Virus record (IMG/VR): IMGVR_UViG_3300043466_000334
Span: 1 to 24,610 of that record
DNA: 24,610 nt
Origin: a virus
Strand: one strand, 5' to 3'
Shown: one piece after another, positions 12,296 to 19,070 of the stretch
Numbering within the stretch: the first letter of the stretch is position 1
How the letters are laid out: each line of letters opens with the position of its first letter
Notes under the pieces: generated by a model
Database searches by the model: none
What the model saw: only the letters and a program-made list of their open reading frames with translations
What the model was told of the DNA's origin: nothing
Program-made: the position numbers and the translations under genes

Positions 12296-12317
12296 ATCCA
12301 CCTCTTAGGAGTACCTA

Positions 12318-13169
12318 ATGGCTTATCCCTCTGTCGATGCCCCCTACGGGCTTAAGCCGGTCAATCTGATCGGCGGGCAGGTGTTCGCTGGCAGTACTCG
12401 GATGTACCCCATCCAGTACGGCTTCGCCACGAACATCTTCAATGGTGATTTCGTCGTCCTGTCTCGCGGGTTTGTGACCCGTGCGGCGATCGGCGCGACC
12501 ACCGCTTCCAACGCTGTCACTGGCGTGTTCGTCGGCTGTTCCTACACCAATCCGATCACCAAGCAGAAGCAGTTCTCGCAGTTCTGGCCCAGCGGTACGC
12601 AGGCTGGCGATGCGGTTGCTTACGTCGTGGACGATCCGGATACGGTGTTCAAGGCGGTCGTCTGCTCGGCTACGACGGTCCTCGCTTCGGGCGCGAAGGC
12701 GCTGGTCGGCACTAACCTGTCGGCTATCGACAACGCGGCTGTTGCGTCGAGCCTCAACACGGGCAACTCGGCCAACGCTGTCCTCGCTCCGGTTGCTACC
12801 CCGGTTTCGACCATCCTGCCGCTTCGCTGCGTCGGTGTGGTTGAGGATACCGCTTCGGTTGCCACGGGTACGGGTTCGTCCTCGGGCACGGCGATCACTC
12901 TGACTGGTTCGGGCCTCTCGGCTGCGATCCCGGTTGGTGCGAGCGTGTCGTACCTTGCGTCGAACGGCCAGATCATCGAGACCTCGTCCTTCGTGACTGC
13001 GGGCGCTTCGGCGGGTGCGACTTCGGTCACGCTCAACGCGGCGGTTGCGGTTCCGGGCGGTGTCACGGCGATCCCGGCGGCGTCCACCATCCTCTTCACT
13101 GTGTATCCGGAGATTCTGGTCAAGATGAACGTCCTGACCCACGGCTACTACAGCAGCGTCACGGCTTAA
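12318..13169 (+). CDS. Capsid-associated structural protein
   Basis: 283 residues: MAYPSVDAPYGLKPVNLIGGQVFAGSTRMYPIQYG at the N-terminus (quoted in part: DAPYGLKPV, MYPIQYG, NIFNGDFV) is typical of phage structural proteins encoded directly before the capsid gene. The middle and end are Ala/Ser/Thr/Val-rich beta sequence with few charges (for example TGTGSSSGTAITLTGSG), as in decoration or head-completion proteins. No coiled coil, no membrane segment. It ends HGYYSSVTA. Function as head decoration is an inference from position and composition. A separate AGGAG site serves each of this gene and the next. Confidence 0.75.
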   Translation: MAYPSVDAPYGLKPVNLIGGQVFAGSTRMYPIQYGFATNIFNGDFVVLSRGFVTRAAIGATTASNAVTGVFVGCSYTNPITKQKQFSQFWPSGTQAGDAVAYVVDDPDTVFKAVVCSATTVLASGAKALVGTNLSAIDNAAVASSLNTGNSANAVLAPVATPVSTILPLRCVGVVEDTASVATGTGSSSGTAITLTGSGLSAAIPVGASVSYLASNGQIIETSSFVTAGASAGATSVTLNAAVAVPGGVTAIPAASTILFTVYPEILVKMNVLTHGYYSSVTA

Positions 13170-13182
13170 GGAGCAGTAGAAA

Positions 13183-14091
13183 ATGGCTATTTCACGCGCA
13201 CAACTGTTGAAGGAACTGCTGCCCGGTCTGAACGCTCTGTTCGGTCTGGAGTACAAGCAGTACGGCGAGGAGCATAAGGAGATCTACGAGACTGAGACCT
13301 CCGAGCGTTCCTTTGAAGAAGAGACCAAGTTGTCGGGCTTCTCGGCGGCTCCGGTCAAGCAGGAAGGTCAGGCGATTGCGTACGACAATGCGCAGGAGGC
13401 TTGGACTGCCCGCTACAACCATGAGACGATCGCTCTCGGCTTCTCCCTCACGGAAGAGGCTGTTGAGGACAACCTGTACGACTCGCTCAGCAAGCGCTAC
13501 ACCAAGGCTCTTGCCCGCGCGATGGCGTACACGAAGCAGGTCAAGGCGGCTTCCGTTCTGAACTACGGCTTTTCGGCCCTTCAGACTGGCGGTGACGGCG
13601 TTCCGCTGTTCTCGGCGGCGCATCCGCTCACCTCCGGCGGTACCAACAGCAACCGCCTCACGGCTGCTGACCTCAACGAGACCTCGCTTGAGGCTGCGGT
13701 CATCCAGATCGCAGGTTGGACCGACGAGCGTGGGCTTCTCATCGCTGCGAAGCCCCGCAAACTCATCGTCCCGCCGTCCTTGATGTTCGTCGCCAAGCGA
13801 CTGCTCGACACGGAACTCCGTGTTGGCACGACCGACAACGACATCAACGCGCTGAAGGCGATGGGTTCGATCCCCGGTGGCTACACGGTGAACCACTTCC
13901 TGACCGACACGAACGCTTGGTTCCTCACGACCGACGTTCCGAACGGCATGAAGCACTTCGTCCGTACGCCGCTGGCGAACTCGATGGACGGCGATTTCGA
14001 CACGGGCAACGTGCGGTACAAGAGCCGCGAGCGTTACTCGTTCGGATGGTCCGATCCGCTCGGCATGTTCGCTTCGCCGGGTTCGGCCTGA
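13183..14091 (+). CDS. Major capsid protein, Mu gpT-like
   Basis: 302 residues with the gpT-type capsid pattern: LLKELLPGLNALFGLEYKQY (about 8-27), EEETKLSGFSAAPVKQEG, then HETIALGFSLTEEAVEDNLYD (about 80-100), a SYTKAL-type helix (KRYTKALARAMAYTKQVKAA), KPRKLIVPPSLMFVAKRLL and a C-terminal RYKSRERYSFGWSDPLGMF. It should build the icosahedral shell with an HK97-like fold, as known for the family. Preceded by AAGGAGCAG. A very stable terminator starts 12 bases after the stop, probably separating high capsid expression from the genes beyond. Confidence 0.92.
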   Translation: MAISRAQLLKELLPGLNALFGLEYKQYGEEHKEIYETETSERSFEEETKLSGFSAAPVKQEGQAIAYDNAQEAWTARYNHETIALGFSLTEEAVEDNLYDSLSKRYTKALARAMAYTKQVKAASVLNYGFSALQTGGDGVPLFSAAHPLTSGGTNSNRLTAADLNETSLEAAVIQIAGWTDERGLLIAAKPRKLIVPPSLMFVAKRLLDTELRVGTTDNDINALKAMGSIPGGYTVNHFLTDTNAWFLTTDVPNGMKHFVRTPLANSMDGDFDTGNVRYKSRERYSFGWSDPLGMFASPGSA

Positions 14092-14102
14092 TGATCCGGG
14101 GG

Positions 14103-14132
14103 GAGGGGGCTTCGGCCCCCTCTTCCCCTTTT
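14103..14132 (+). terminator. UUCG terminator after the capsid gene
   Basis: GAGGGGGC-TTCG-GCCCCCTC, an eight-pair GC stem with a UUCG loop, followed by TTCCCCTTTT. The T-run is interrupted, so read-through is likely. The placement suits a partial terminator lowering expression of the downstream genes relative to capsid protein. Confidence 0.85.
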
Positions 14133-14151
14133 GTCCCTACAGGAGTACAAC

Positions 14152-14322
14152 ATGACTGGTGAACAGATTTCAGGCATCGTCCGCGCTCTCGCCGCTTCGC
14201 TGGGCGGGTTCTTCGTTGCCAAGGGTGTGGTGGACTCGGAGACGGTTCTCGCCGTTTCGGGTGCCCTCGCCACCTTGGCTGTCGCCGCGTGGTCGGTGTG
14301 GTCGAAGCGCAAGGCCGCTTGA
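14152..14322 (+). CDS. Putative holin, Pam3-gp28 family
   Basis: 56 residues from the ATG at 14152, seven bases after AGGAG; an upstream TTG start lacks support. Two hydrophobic stretches (about 8-25 and 33-51) are separated by a short polar turn (KGVVDSET), and the tail is basic (SKRKAA). MTGEQxSGIVRA...VAAWSVWSK is the pattern of the Pam3-gp28 putative holin family. Holins form membrane lesions that start lysis. No endolysin is adjacent, so the assignment is by family pattern. It lies alone between the terminator and the structured leader of the next gene. Confidence 0.78.
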   Translation: MTGEQISGIVRALAASLGGFFVAKGVVDSETVLAVSGALATLAVAAWSVWSKRKAA

Positions 14323-14349
14323 CCTTCGTTCAGATCTAGGTAAACCCCC

Positions 14350-14403
14350 GCCGTACTGACTCGCCTAGGAGACGTTGCACAGACAGTACGGCAACTTGTG
14401 CAA
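14350..14403 (+). promoter_or_regulatory. Possible RNA pseudoknot in a leader
   Basis: GCCGTACTG (14350-14358) pairs perfectly with CAGTACGGC (14384-14392). Inside that loop TTGCACA (14375-14381) pairs perfectly with TGTGCAA (14397-14403), which lies outside the first stem. The two helices interleave as in an H-type pseudoknot or are mutually exclusive alternatives; the four-base loop between them is short for a nine-pair stem. The 3' arm ends immediately before AAGGAGT, the ribosome binding site of the gene at 14417. Confidence 0.55.
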
Positions 14404-14416
14404 AAGGAGTCTTATT

Positions 14417-14896
14417 ATGTCTTTCTCGACTTTCTCTGGCCCGCTTCGCTCGGGCACTGTCAAAGATGGCACCGTGGCTGCTGGCCGCAACACGGGCGTC
14501 GTCGTCCTCTCCCAGTCCTATGACACGGGCGTCGTGACTGCCGGTATCGGCAACGTCGATGTCCAGTTCGGCAACTTGCCGCAGGGTTCGCAGATCATCG
14601 ACATCGTGGTCGATCAGGTTGTCGTTCCGGGTGGTACGTCCACGTCCACTATCTCGGTGGGCAACGCTTCGGGTGGCGCTCAGTTGATGGCGGCGGTGGC
14701 CACCACGGCTGGCGGTCGGTTCCGTGGTACGGCGACTGCTACGACTCAACTTGCGTGGCAGACCTCGACTTCTGCTGATACGCCGCTCTGGGCGCGTTAC
14801 GCGGTGGGTACGGCGGCTGGTGTGGGCCGTGCGATCATCACGGTTGTCTACGCGCAGCGGGCGTCGGACGGTTCGCAGATCCCGGCTTCTGTCTAA
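14417..14896 (+). CDS. Phage virion-associated beta-rich protein (159 aa)
   Basis: Start at the ATG at 14417 (MSFSTFSGPLRSGTVKD) with AAGGAGT upstream; the start 14 codons earlier overlaps the leader structure. The protein is rich in Gly, Thr, Ser, Val and Ala with alternating hydrophobics (IIDIVVDQVVVPGG, STISVGNASGG) and ends in RAIITVVYAQRASDGSQ. It looks like a beta-sandwich virion protein such as a decoration or head-fibre protein. No precise family is assigned. Translation may be controlled by the pseudoknot-like leader. Confidence 0.7.
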   Translation: MSFSTFSGPLRSGTVKDGTVAAGRNTGVVVLSQSYDTGVVTAGIGNVDVQFGNLPQGSQIIDIVVDQVVVPGGTSTSTISVGNASGGAQLMAAVATTAGGRFRGTATATTQLAWQTSTSADTPLWARYAVGTAAGVGRAIITVVYAQRASDGSQIPASV

Positions 14897-14911
14897 TCTC
14901 GGAGGACTAAC

Positions 14912-15196
14912 ATGTCCACGCAAACAGACGTCTTAGCCGTCCATACGGAGGCTACGGGGACGCTGGTGACTGGGCGGTACCGTCTGAAGGGCTATCAGGG
15001 CCTCTCGGGCGGTACTGCGGGTGACTTCGTGTTCCGTGATGGCGGTGCGACTGGTCCGGTTCGGATGCAGTTCAACGTCCCTGCGAACACGAACAACCCT
15101 TTCTCCAACCTCATCCCCGGCGAAGGGATCCTGTTCTACGACAGCATCCACGTCACTTTGCCGACTTCCGCGAAGGTCACGATCTTCTATGGCTAA
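14912..15196 (+). CDS. Small phage structural protein (94 aa)
   Basis: 94 residues, MSTQTDVLAVHTEATGT followed by VTGRYRLKGYQGLSGG, a GDFVFRDGG segment, and IPGEGILFYDSIHVTLP-SAKVTIFYG at the end. Beta-rich with no charged helices. Similar short proteins accompany head genes in podovirus-like phages and are usually labelled structural. Start behind GGAGG; it overlaps the next gene by eight bases. Role inferred from neighbours. Confidence 0.7.
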   Translation: MSTQTDVLAVHTEATGTLVTGRYRLKGYQGLSGGTAGDFVFRDGGATGPVRMQFNVPANTNNPFSNLIPGEGILFYDSIHVTLPTSAKVTIFYG

Positions 15197-15443
15197 GTCA
15201 CCCGCTTGGCAGAGGAAGGAAGGAAAGAACCCTGCTGGAGGATTGAACGCCAAAGGCAGGGCTTCTTACAACAAGGCGAACCCCGGCAAGCCCGGCTTGA
15301 AGCGTCCGCAGCCTGAAGGTGGCTCTCGCCGTGACTCATTCTGTGCCCGGATGAAAGGCATGAAGAGTAAACTAACGAGCGCCAAGACGGCAAAGGACCC
15401 CAACAGCCGGATCAACAAGTCGCTCCGTGCTTGGAACTGCTGA
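15189..15443 (+). CDS. Basic phage protein, DUF6321-like
   Basis: 84 residues: MAKSPAWQRKEGKNPAGGLN, a Gly/Pro/Lys middle (NPGKPGLKRPQPEGG), and the very conserved end SRRDSFCARMKGMK...LTSAKTA-KDPNSRINKSLRAWNC. I recognise this as the family usually annotated DUF6321. Strong net positive charge and one internal and one terminal Cys. No activity is known. It opens a run of small basic proteins and starts within the end of the preceding gene. Confidence 0.82.
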   Translation: MAKSPAWQRKEGKNPAGGLNAKGRASYNKANPGKPGLKRPQPEGGSRRDSFCARMKGMKSKLTSAKTAKDPNSRINKSLRAWNC

Positions 15444-15444
15444 C

Positions 15445-15639
15445 ATGAAGCACGAAACAGGCGAAGTCTTAAAAGCCGGACTTGATGCGATTTCCGTTTT
15501 CACGATGCTTGGAGCGTTGTTCGATATGCTTCCCTCAGTCGCTGCGCTCTTCACTATCCTGTGGACTGGCATTCGCATCTACGAGACCGATACTATTCAA
15601 TCGATCATCAAGAAATTCAGGAGATCCGACGATGTATAA
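15445..15639 (+). CDS. Small membrane protein, possible second holin
   Basis: 64 residues from ATG 15445 (TGACATG junction). MKHETGEVLKAGLDAIS is followed by two adjoining hydrophobic segments (about 15-29 and 31-45: SVFTMLGALFDMLP, SVAALFTILWTGIRIY) and a charged C-terminus (IIKKFRRSDDV). Size and topology resemble small podovirus holins such as the T7 type, but no specific family is recognised. With the 56-residue protein at 14152 the phage would have two holin-like proteins, possibly holin and antiholin or a virion-linked membrane protein. Confidence 0.65.
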   Translation: MKHETGEVLKAGLDAISVFTMLGALFDMLPSVAALFTILWTGIRIYETDTIQSIIKKFRRSDDV

Positions 15640-15790
15640 GAAGGGTGCTGATGGTGTGGCCCACAAGGGCAAGACCAAAGCCAAGGTCGTGAAGATGGCC
15701 TCGGGCGGTGCTGTCCGTGGCGGCGGCTGCGAGGCCAAGGGTAAGACCCGTGGCAAGATGGTCAAGATGGCAGGCGGGGGTAAATGCTGA
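15632..15790 (+). CDS. Very basic Gly/Lys mini-protein with internal repeat
   Basis: 52 residues, MYKKGADGVAHKGKTKAKVV at the start. It contains two copies of a KGKT-x-x-K-x-VKMA-x-GG module (about residues 12-26 and 36-50), separated by AVRGGGCEA. At least 12 Lys and two acidic residues. The segment GGAVRGGGCEAKGKTRGKMV recurs near-identically at the C-terminus of the next protein. Good AGGAGAT site upstream and eight-base overlaps on both sides. Too short for confident family assignment; a nucleic-acid or virion-DNA association is only suggested by charge. Confidence 0.65.
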   Translation: MYKKGADGVAHKGKTKAKVVKMASGGAVRGGGCEAKGKTRGKMVKMAGGGKC

Positions 15791-16395
15791 TGAAACGGAT
15801 GAAAAAGTTTGCTGAAGGCGGCGAAACTGAGTTTACGTCCCAGTTCAAGCCTGAGCGTACAGACGAAGGCGTTAGCGTAAAGAAGTCCGGTGGGCAGAGT
15901 TTCAACGACGCTTTCCGCGAAGCCCGCAAGGCTGGCCTCAAGACGTTCAAGTGGCGTGGTGGGACCTATGGCACCAAGTTGGCCGGGGAAGACGCTCCTG
16001 CCAAGAAGTCTGCTCCTGCTGCTGAAAAGGAGAAGCCGGAATCCGATTCTGATTCTGCGCCCACCCGTCGCGCCGCTGCTCCTAAAGGCAAGTTGCCTCG
16101 CGGGTATCGCCCCAGCGTGAATGCTCCTACCTACGGTGAGCGGGTGTCCAGTCCATTCCGTAGACTTGGCGGAGATCTGTTCGGGCTTCGTGGTCAGGAA
16201 GACATCATGCGCAGAACTGGTGTCAGCCGAAATGAGGCTCGCGATATCGCTAAGAAGGCCGACCGCATCCGTGATTCTGAGTGGCGCGGTAGCAGTTACA
16301 AGAAAGGCGGCTCTGTCAAAAAGTACGCCAAGGGCGGCTCCGTCCGTGGCGGTGGTTGCGAGATGAAGGGCAAGACCAAGGGCAAGTTCGTCTGA
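15784..16395 (+). CDS. Basic phage protein with RGGGCE-KGKT tail (203 aa)
   Basis: Starts MLMKRMKKFAEGGE at ATG 15784 (ATG 15790 is an alternative). Residues 15-65 are mixed helix (SFNDAFREARKAGLKTFKWRGG, quoted in part), 65-110 are low-complexity Lys/Pro/Ser/Ala, 110-170 contain RRLGGDLFGLRGQ and a RTGVSRNEARDIAKKADRI helix, and the last 30 residues are GGSVKKYAKGG then VRGGGCEMKGKTKGKFV. That tail is shared with the preceding 52-residue protein. Similar KGGSV...GCxxKGKTKG tails occur in proteins of other podovirus-like phages. Function unknown. Confidence 0.72.
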   Translation: MLMKRMKKFAEGGETEFTSQFKPERTDEGVSVKKSGGQSFNDAFREARKAGLKTFKWRGGTYGTKLAGEDAPAKKSAPAAEKEKPESDSDSAPTRRAAAPKGKLPRGYRPSVNAPTYGERVSSPFRRLGGDLFGLRGQEDIMRRTGVSRNEARDIAKKADRIRDSEWRGSSYKKGGSVKKYAKGGSVRGGGCEMKGKTKGKFV

Positions 16396-16691
16396 TGAAA
16401 CCTTCACGTGGTATGGGAGTCATCGCGCCGGGCAAAATCCCCCGTGCCAAACGGCGTGGTGACTCCCAGCCCGTGATCGGTACTGGCAAGCCGATCAAGA
16501 CGTTCAGCAAGGGCGGCGAGAGCAAAGTCAACGAGGCCGGGAACTACACCAAGCCCGGTATGCGCGAGAGCCTGTTCAAGTCGATCAAGTCCCGTGCCGT
16601 GCAGGGTACGAAGGCAGGACAGTGGTCCGCTCGCAAGGCACAGTTGCTGGCGAAGCAGTACAAGACCAAGGGTGGCGGGTACCGCGATTGA
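16395..16691 (+). CDS. Small basic phage protein (QWSARKAQLLAKQYK family)
   Basis: 98 residues, TGATG overlap with the preceding gene. An N-terminal basic part (KPSRGMGVIAPGKIPRAKRR) leads to a conserved C-terminal half: NEAGNYTKPGMRESLFK and GQWSARKAQLLAKQYKTKGG. This half recurs in many phages, commonly as an uncharacterised short protein. Predicted helices with strong positive charge. The stop overlaps the next gene's TTG start. Confidence 0.75.
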   Translation: MKPSRGMGVIAPGKIPRAKRRGDSQPVIGTGKPIKTFSKGGESKVNEAGNYTKPGMRESLFKSIKSRAVQGTKAGQWSARKAQLLAKQYKTKGGGYRD

Positions 16692-16936
16692 AAACGCCCC
16701 AGAAATCGCTCAAGGCGTGGACTCAGCAGAAGTGGAGAACGAAAAGTGGTAGACGCTCTTCTGACACGGGTGAGAGGTATCTTCCAGAGGCTGCTATCAA
16801 GAGCCTCTCCGCTTCCGAATATGCCAGAACCTCCGCCGCCAAGCGTAAAGGCAAGGCGCAAGGCAAGCAATTTGTGCAACAACCCAAGGGCATTGCTGAT
16901 AAAACGCGCCGCTTCCGCCAAGCGGGCAAAGAGTAA
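16688..16936 (+). CDS. Basic phage protein, DUF5872-like, TTG start
   Basis: 82 residues from TTG at 16688, in a TTGA overlap with the upstream stop. Content: KSLKAWTQQKWRTKSGR, then GERYLPEAAIKSLSASEYA, then a Lys/Gln-rich tail with GKQFVQQPK-IADKTRRFR. KxWTxxKWxTKSG with TGERYLP and ALSxxEYA is the pattern of the family annotated DUF5872. No in-frame ATG exists before the conserved region, supporting the unusual start. Strongly basic. Unknown role, but it repeatedly accompanies the preceding family in phages. Confidence 0.8.
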   Translation: MKTPQKSLKAWTQQKWRTKSGRRSSDTGERYLPEAAIKSLSASEYARTSAAKRKGKAQGKQFVQQPKGIADKTRRFRQAGKE

Positions 16937-16942
16937 GAAATC

Positions 16943-17659
16943 GTGACCTACGAAACGACAGCCTCGACTGAGTTCAATCTCGACCTGAACGCCATTATCG
17001 AAGAGGCGTTTGAGCGGTGCGGGGCGGAACTTCGTTCGGGCTATGACTTCCGGACTGCCAAGCGGAGTCTGAACCTGCTCCTCATGGACTGGGCGAACCG
17101 TGGCGTAAACCTGTGGACACTGGAGCAGGGCACTCATGCCCTGACCTACAACACGGGTACCTACGACCTGCCCGTGGACACGGTCGATCTACTGGATCAC
17201 GTCGTCCGTACGGGGTCAGGCACGAACCAGATCGACATCAACATCAGCCGTATCTCTTCCAGCACCTACCTCGCCATTCCAAACAAGAACGCGACGGGCA
17301 GGCCGATCCAGATCTGGATCGATCGACGTACGGGGGCTACGGACTCGACGGGCAACCCCGTCTACCCCCAGTTTGTCGTGTGGCCGAAACCCGACAACGG
17401 TACGACCTATACCCTCGTCTACACGCGGTTGCGTCGGATGTTCGACGTCGGTAACGGGAGCAACGGGCAGGACATCCCCTTCCGGTTCTTGCCCTGCATG
17501 ATCGCCGGACTCGCTTACATGCTGTCCATGAAGATCCCCGGCGCGGATGCCCGGATGATGGCGCTCAAGGCCCAGTACGACGAGGCTTGGGACTTGGCGG
17601 CTGGCGAGGACCGTGAGAAGGCCCCCGTGCGGTTCGTACCGAGGCAGAGTTTCTACTGA
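16943..17659 (+). CDS. Putative head-tail adaptor or connector protein (238 aa)
   Basis: Starts at GTG 16943. Residues about 15-60 (LDLNAIIEEAFERCGAELRS, then YDFRTAKRSLNLLLMDWANRG) are helical; then LWTLEQGTHALTYNTGTYDLP and a beta-rich middle with RPIQIWIDRR and PQFVVWPKP; a helical C-terminus follows (FLPCMIAGLAYMLSMKIPG, ALKAQYDEAWDLAAGED). Helix bundle plus beta domain with this signature fits adaptor proteins that extend the portal. It is close in type to the second adaptor at 18432. Function inferred from pattern and position. Confidence 0.75.
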   Translation: MTYETTASTEFNLDLNAIIEEAFERCGAELRSGYDFRTAKRSLNLLLMDWANRGVNLWTLEQGTHALTYNTGTYDLPVDTVDLLDHVVRTGSGTNQIDINISRISSSTYLAIPNKNATGRPIQIWIDRRTGATDSTGNPVYPQFVVWPKPDNGTTYTLVYTRLRRMFDVGNGSNGQDIPFRFLPCMIAGLAYMLSMKIPGADARMMALKAQYDEAWDLAAGEDREKAPVRFVPRQSFY

Positions 17660-18036
17660 TGTCGAACAGGTTTGCAAGTGGCAAGAACGCCATCGCGGAG
17701 TGCGATCGGTGTGGTTTTCGCTACAAACTGAAGCAGTTGAAGGGCCTCGTCATCAAGACCAAGAACGTGAACATCTTGGTCTGCCAGTCATGCTGGGACC
17801 CGGATCATCCGCAGTTGTCACTCGGCCTCTACCCGGTTGATGACCCGCAGGCGATCCGGAACCCGCGCCCAGATACGAGTTACTACGCGCCCGGCAATGA
17901 CGGTGCGGGCGGTAGTAGAATGATCGAGTGGGGGTGGAACCCGGTAGGCGGTGCCAGCGGCATCGACAACGGTCTGACCCCGAACAGTCTGGCCCCGAAG
18001 GGCTATGTTGGAACCGTGACGGTCGTTACGACCTAG
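17659..18036 (+). CDS. Phage structural-region protein with two CxxC motifs (125 aa)
   Basis: 125 residues: CDRC (15-18) and CQSC (42-45) form an N-terminal zinc-ribbon-like unit, with GFRYKLKQLKGLVIK between them. Then a WDPDHPQLSLG and a PRPDTSYY segment, and a Gly-rich tail. The Cys pairs suggest a zinc site. Proteins with CxRCGFxYKLxxLK and DPQAxRNPRPD are common beside adaptor genes in podovirus-like phages and remain uncharacterised. TGATG overlap with the preceding gene. Confidence 0.75.
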   Translation: MSNRFASGKNAIAECDRCGFRYKLKQLKGLVIKTKNVNILVCQSCWDPDHPQLSLGLYPVDDPQAIRNPRPDTSYYAPGNDGAGGSRMIEWGWNPVGGASGIDNGLTPNSLAPKGYVGTVTVVTT

Positions 18037-18046
18037 GAGTATTGAG

Positions 18047-18241
18047 ATGAAGCACAGTGACATGAAGATGGACAAGGCCATGACGAAGAAGGCTGTCCAC
18101 AAGCATGAGAAGGCGATGCACCCCGGCAAGCCCCTGACCAAACTCCGTGCTGGTGGCAAGACCAACAGCGAGATGAAGACGTATGGGCGCAACATGGCTA
18201 AGGTCATGAACCAGCGTAGTCCGACCCGTGGGAGGGGCTGA
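18047..18241 (+). CDS. Small basic Lys/Met-rich phage protein (64 aa)
   Basis: 64 residues: MKHSDMKMDKAMTKKAVHKH, then EKAMHPGKPLTKLRAGGKT and a tail with YGRNMAKVMNQRSPTRGRG. High Lys, Arg, His and Met. The MKMDKAMxKKAVHKHEKAMHPG pattern is a conserved short phage protein with no assigned function. Start behind TAGGAG. It is one of the small basic gene set that resumes here after the adaptor gene. Confidence 0.75.
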   Translation: MKHSDMKMDKAMTKKAVHKHEKAMHPGKPLTKLRAGGKTNSEMKTYGRNMAKVMNQRSPTRGRG

Positions 18242-18242
18242 C

Positions 18243-18428
18243 ATGAAAAACTCGGGCAAGATCAAGAAGAACTCTGAGCCTACGGGCGAGAACGGCTACC
18301 CGGCGAAGGGCGTGAATGAGGGCATCACGCGCTCCACGATGCGTGGCGGCGGCGCTGCGACGAAGGGCAAGCAGTACACCTCGCAGATCAACCTCAGCCC
18401 CAAGGTGCAGTTCAAGCACGGCTGGTAA
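18243..18428 (+). CDS. Small basic phage protein with RGGG..KGK motif (61 aa)
   Basis: 61 residues from ATG 18243 (TGACATG junction). KNSGKIKKNSEPTGENGYP, then KGVNEGITRSTMRGGGAAT-KGKQ, then SQINLSPKVQFKHGW. The RGGG-x3-KGK segment resembles the motif in the proteins at 15632 and 15784 but lacks the cysteine. Basic, probably unstructured. Unknown role. Confidence 0.68.
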   Translation: MKNSGKIKKNSEPTGENGYPAKGVNEGITRSTMRGGGAATKGKQYTSQINLSPKVQFKHGW

Positions 18429-18431
18429 GTC

Positions 18432-19070
18432 ATGAACTACACGCAACTTTCACAGGCCATTCAGGACTACTGCGAATCGACCGAGTCGTCGTTCGTGGCG
18501 AATATCCCTGTCTTTGTGAAGGCTGCGGAACAGCGCATCTACAACACCGTCCAGATCCCCGCGCTTCGCAAGAACGTGACGGGCACCATGACGAGCGGGA
18601 CTCCGTACATGAGCCTCCCGACCGACTGGCTCGCCACGTTCTCGATCGCGGTCATCGACCCGGTGACCAACGCATACGAGTTCCTCCTGCCGAAGGACGT
18701 GAACTTCATCCGCGCTGCGTACCCCACGGTGTCCCCGAACAGCAAGCCGCAGTACTACGGTATTTTCTCACCGTACACGATGATTGTGGGGCCGACCCCG
18801 AGCGCGAACTACCAGACCGAACTGCACTACTACTATTACCCTGAGTCCATCGTGACCGCTGGTACGTCGTGGGTCGGTGACAATTTCGACACTGTTCTCC
18901 TGTATGGCTCTCTTCGCGAAGCCTACACTTACCTCAAGGGCGAGGCTGACATGATGGCCAATTACGAAGCCAAGTATCAGGAAGCCCTTGGTCAACTGAA
19001 GCGCCTTGGCGACGGGCTTGAACGTCAGGATGCTTACCGCAACGGTCAGGCCAGAGTACCTGTCACATGA
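18432..19070 (+). CDS. Phage adaptor protein (head-tail connector)
   Basis: 212 residues: MNYTQLSQAIQDYCESTESSF, then IPVFVKAAEQRIYNTVQIPALR (quoted in part), a beta-domain with YMSLPTDWLATFSIAV and KPQYYGIFSPYTMIVGPTP, and a C-terminal helix pair LLYGSLREAYTYLKGE and YEAKYQEALGQLKRL. This is the pattern of phage adaptor proteins of the SU10 type that connect portal to tail. Residues are well conserved in order and length. It likely contacts the portal ring together with the product at 16943. Confidence 0.82.
   Translation: MNYTQLSQAIQDYCESTESSFVANIPVFVKAAEQRIYNTVQIPALRKNVTGTMTSGTPYMSLPTDWLATFSIAVIDPVTNAYEFLLPKDVNFIRAAYPTVSPNSKPQYYGIFSPYTMIVGPTPSANYQTELHYYYYPESIVTAGTSWVGDNFDTVLLYGSLREAYTYLKGEADMMANYEAKYQEALGQLKRLGDGLERQDAYRNGQARVPVT

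Noticed and set aside
12315-13256. 313-aa minus-strand ORF
   Set aside because: Opposite the structural protein before the capsid gene; Arg-rich mirror sequence with no family features.
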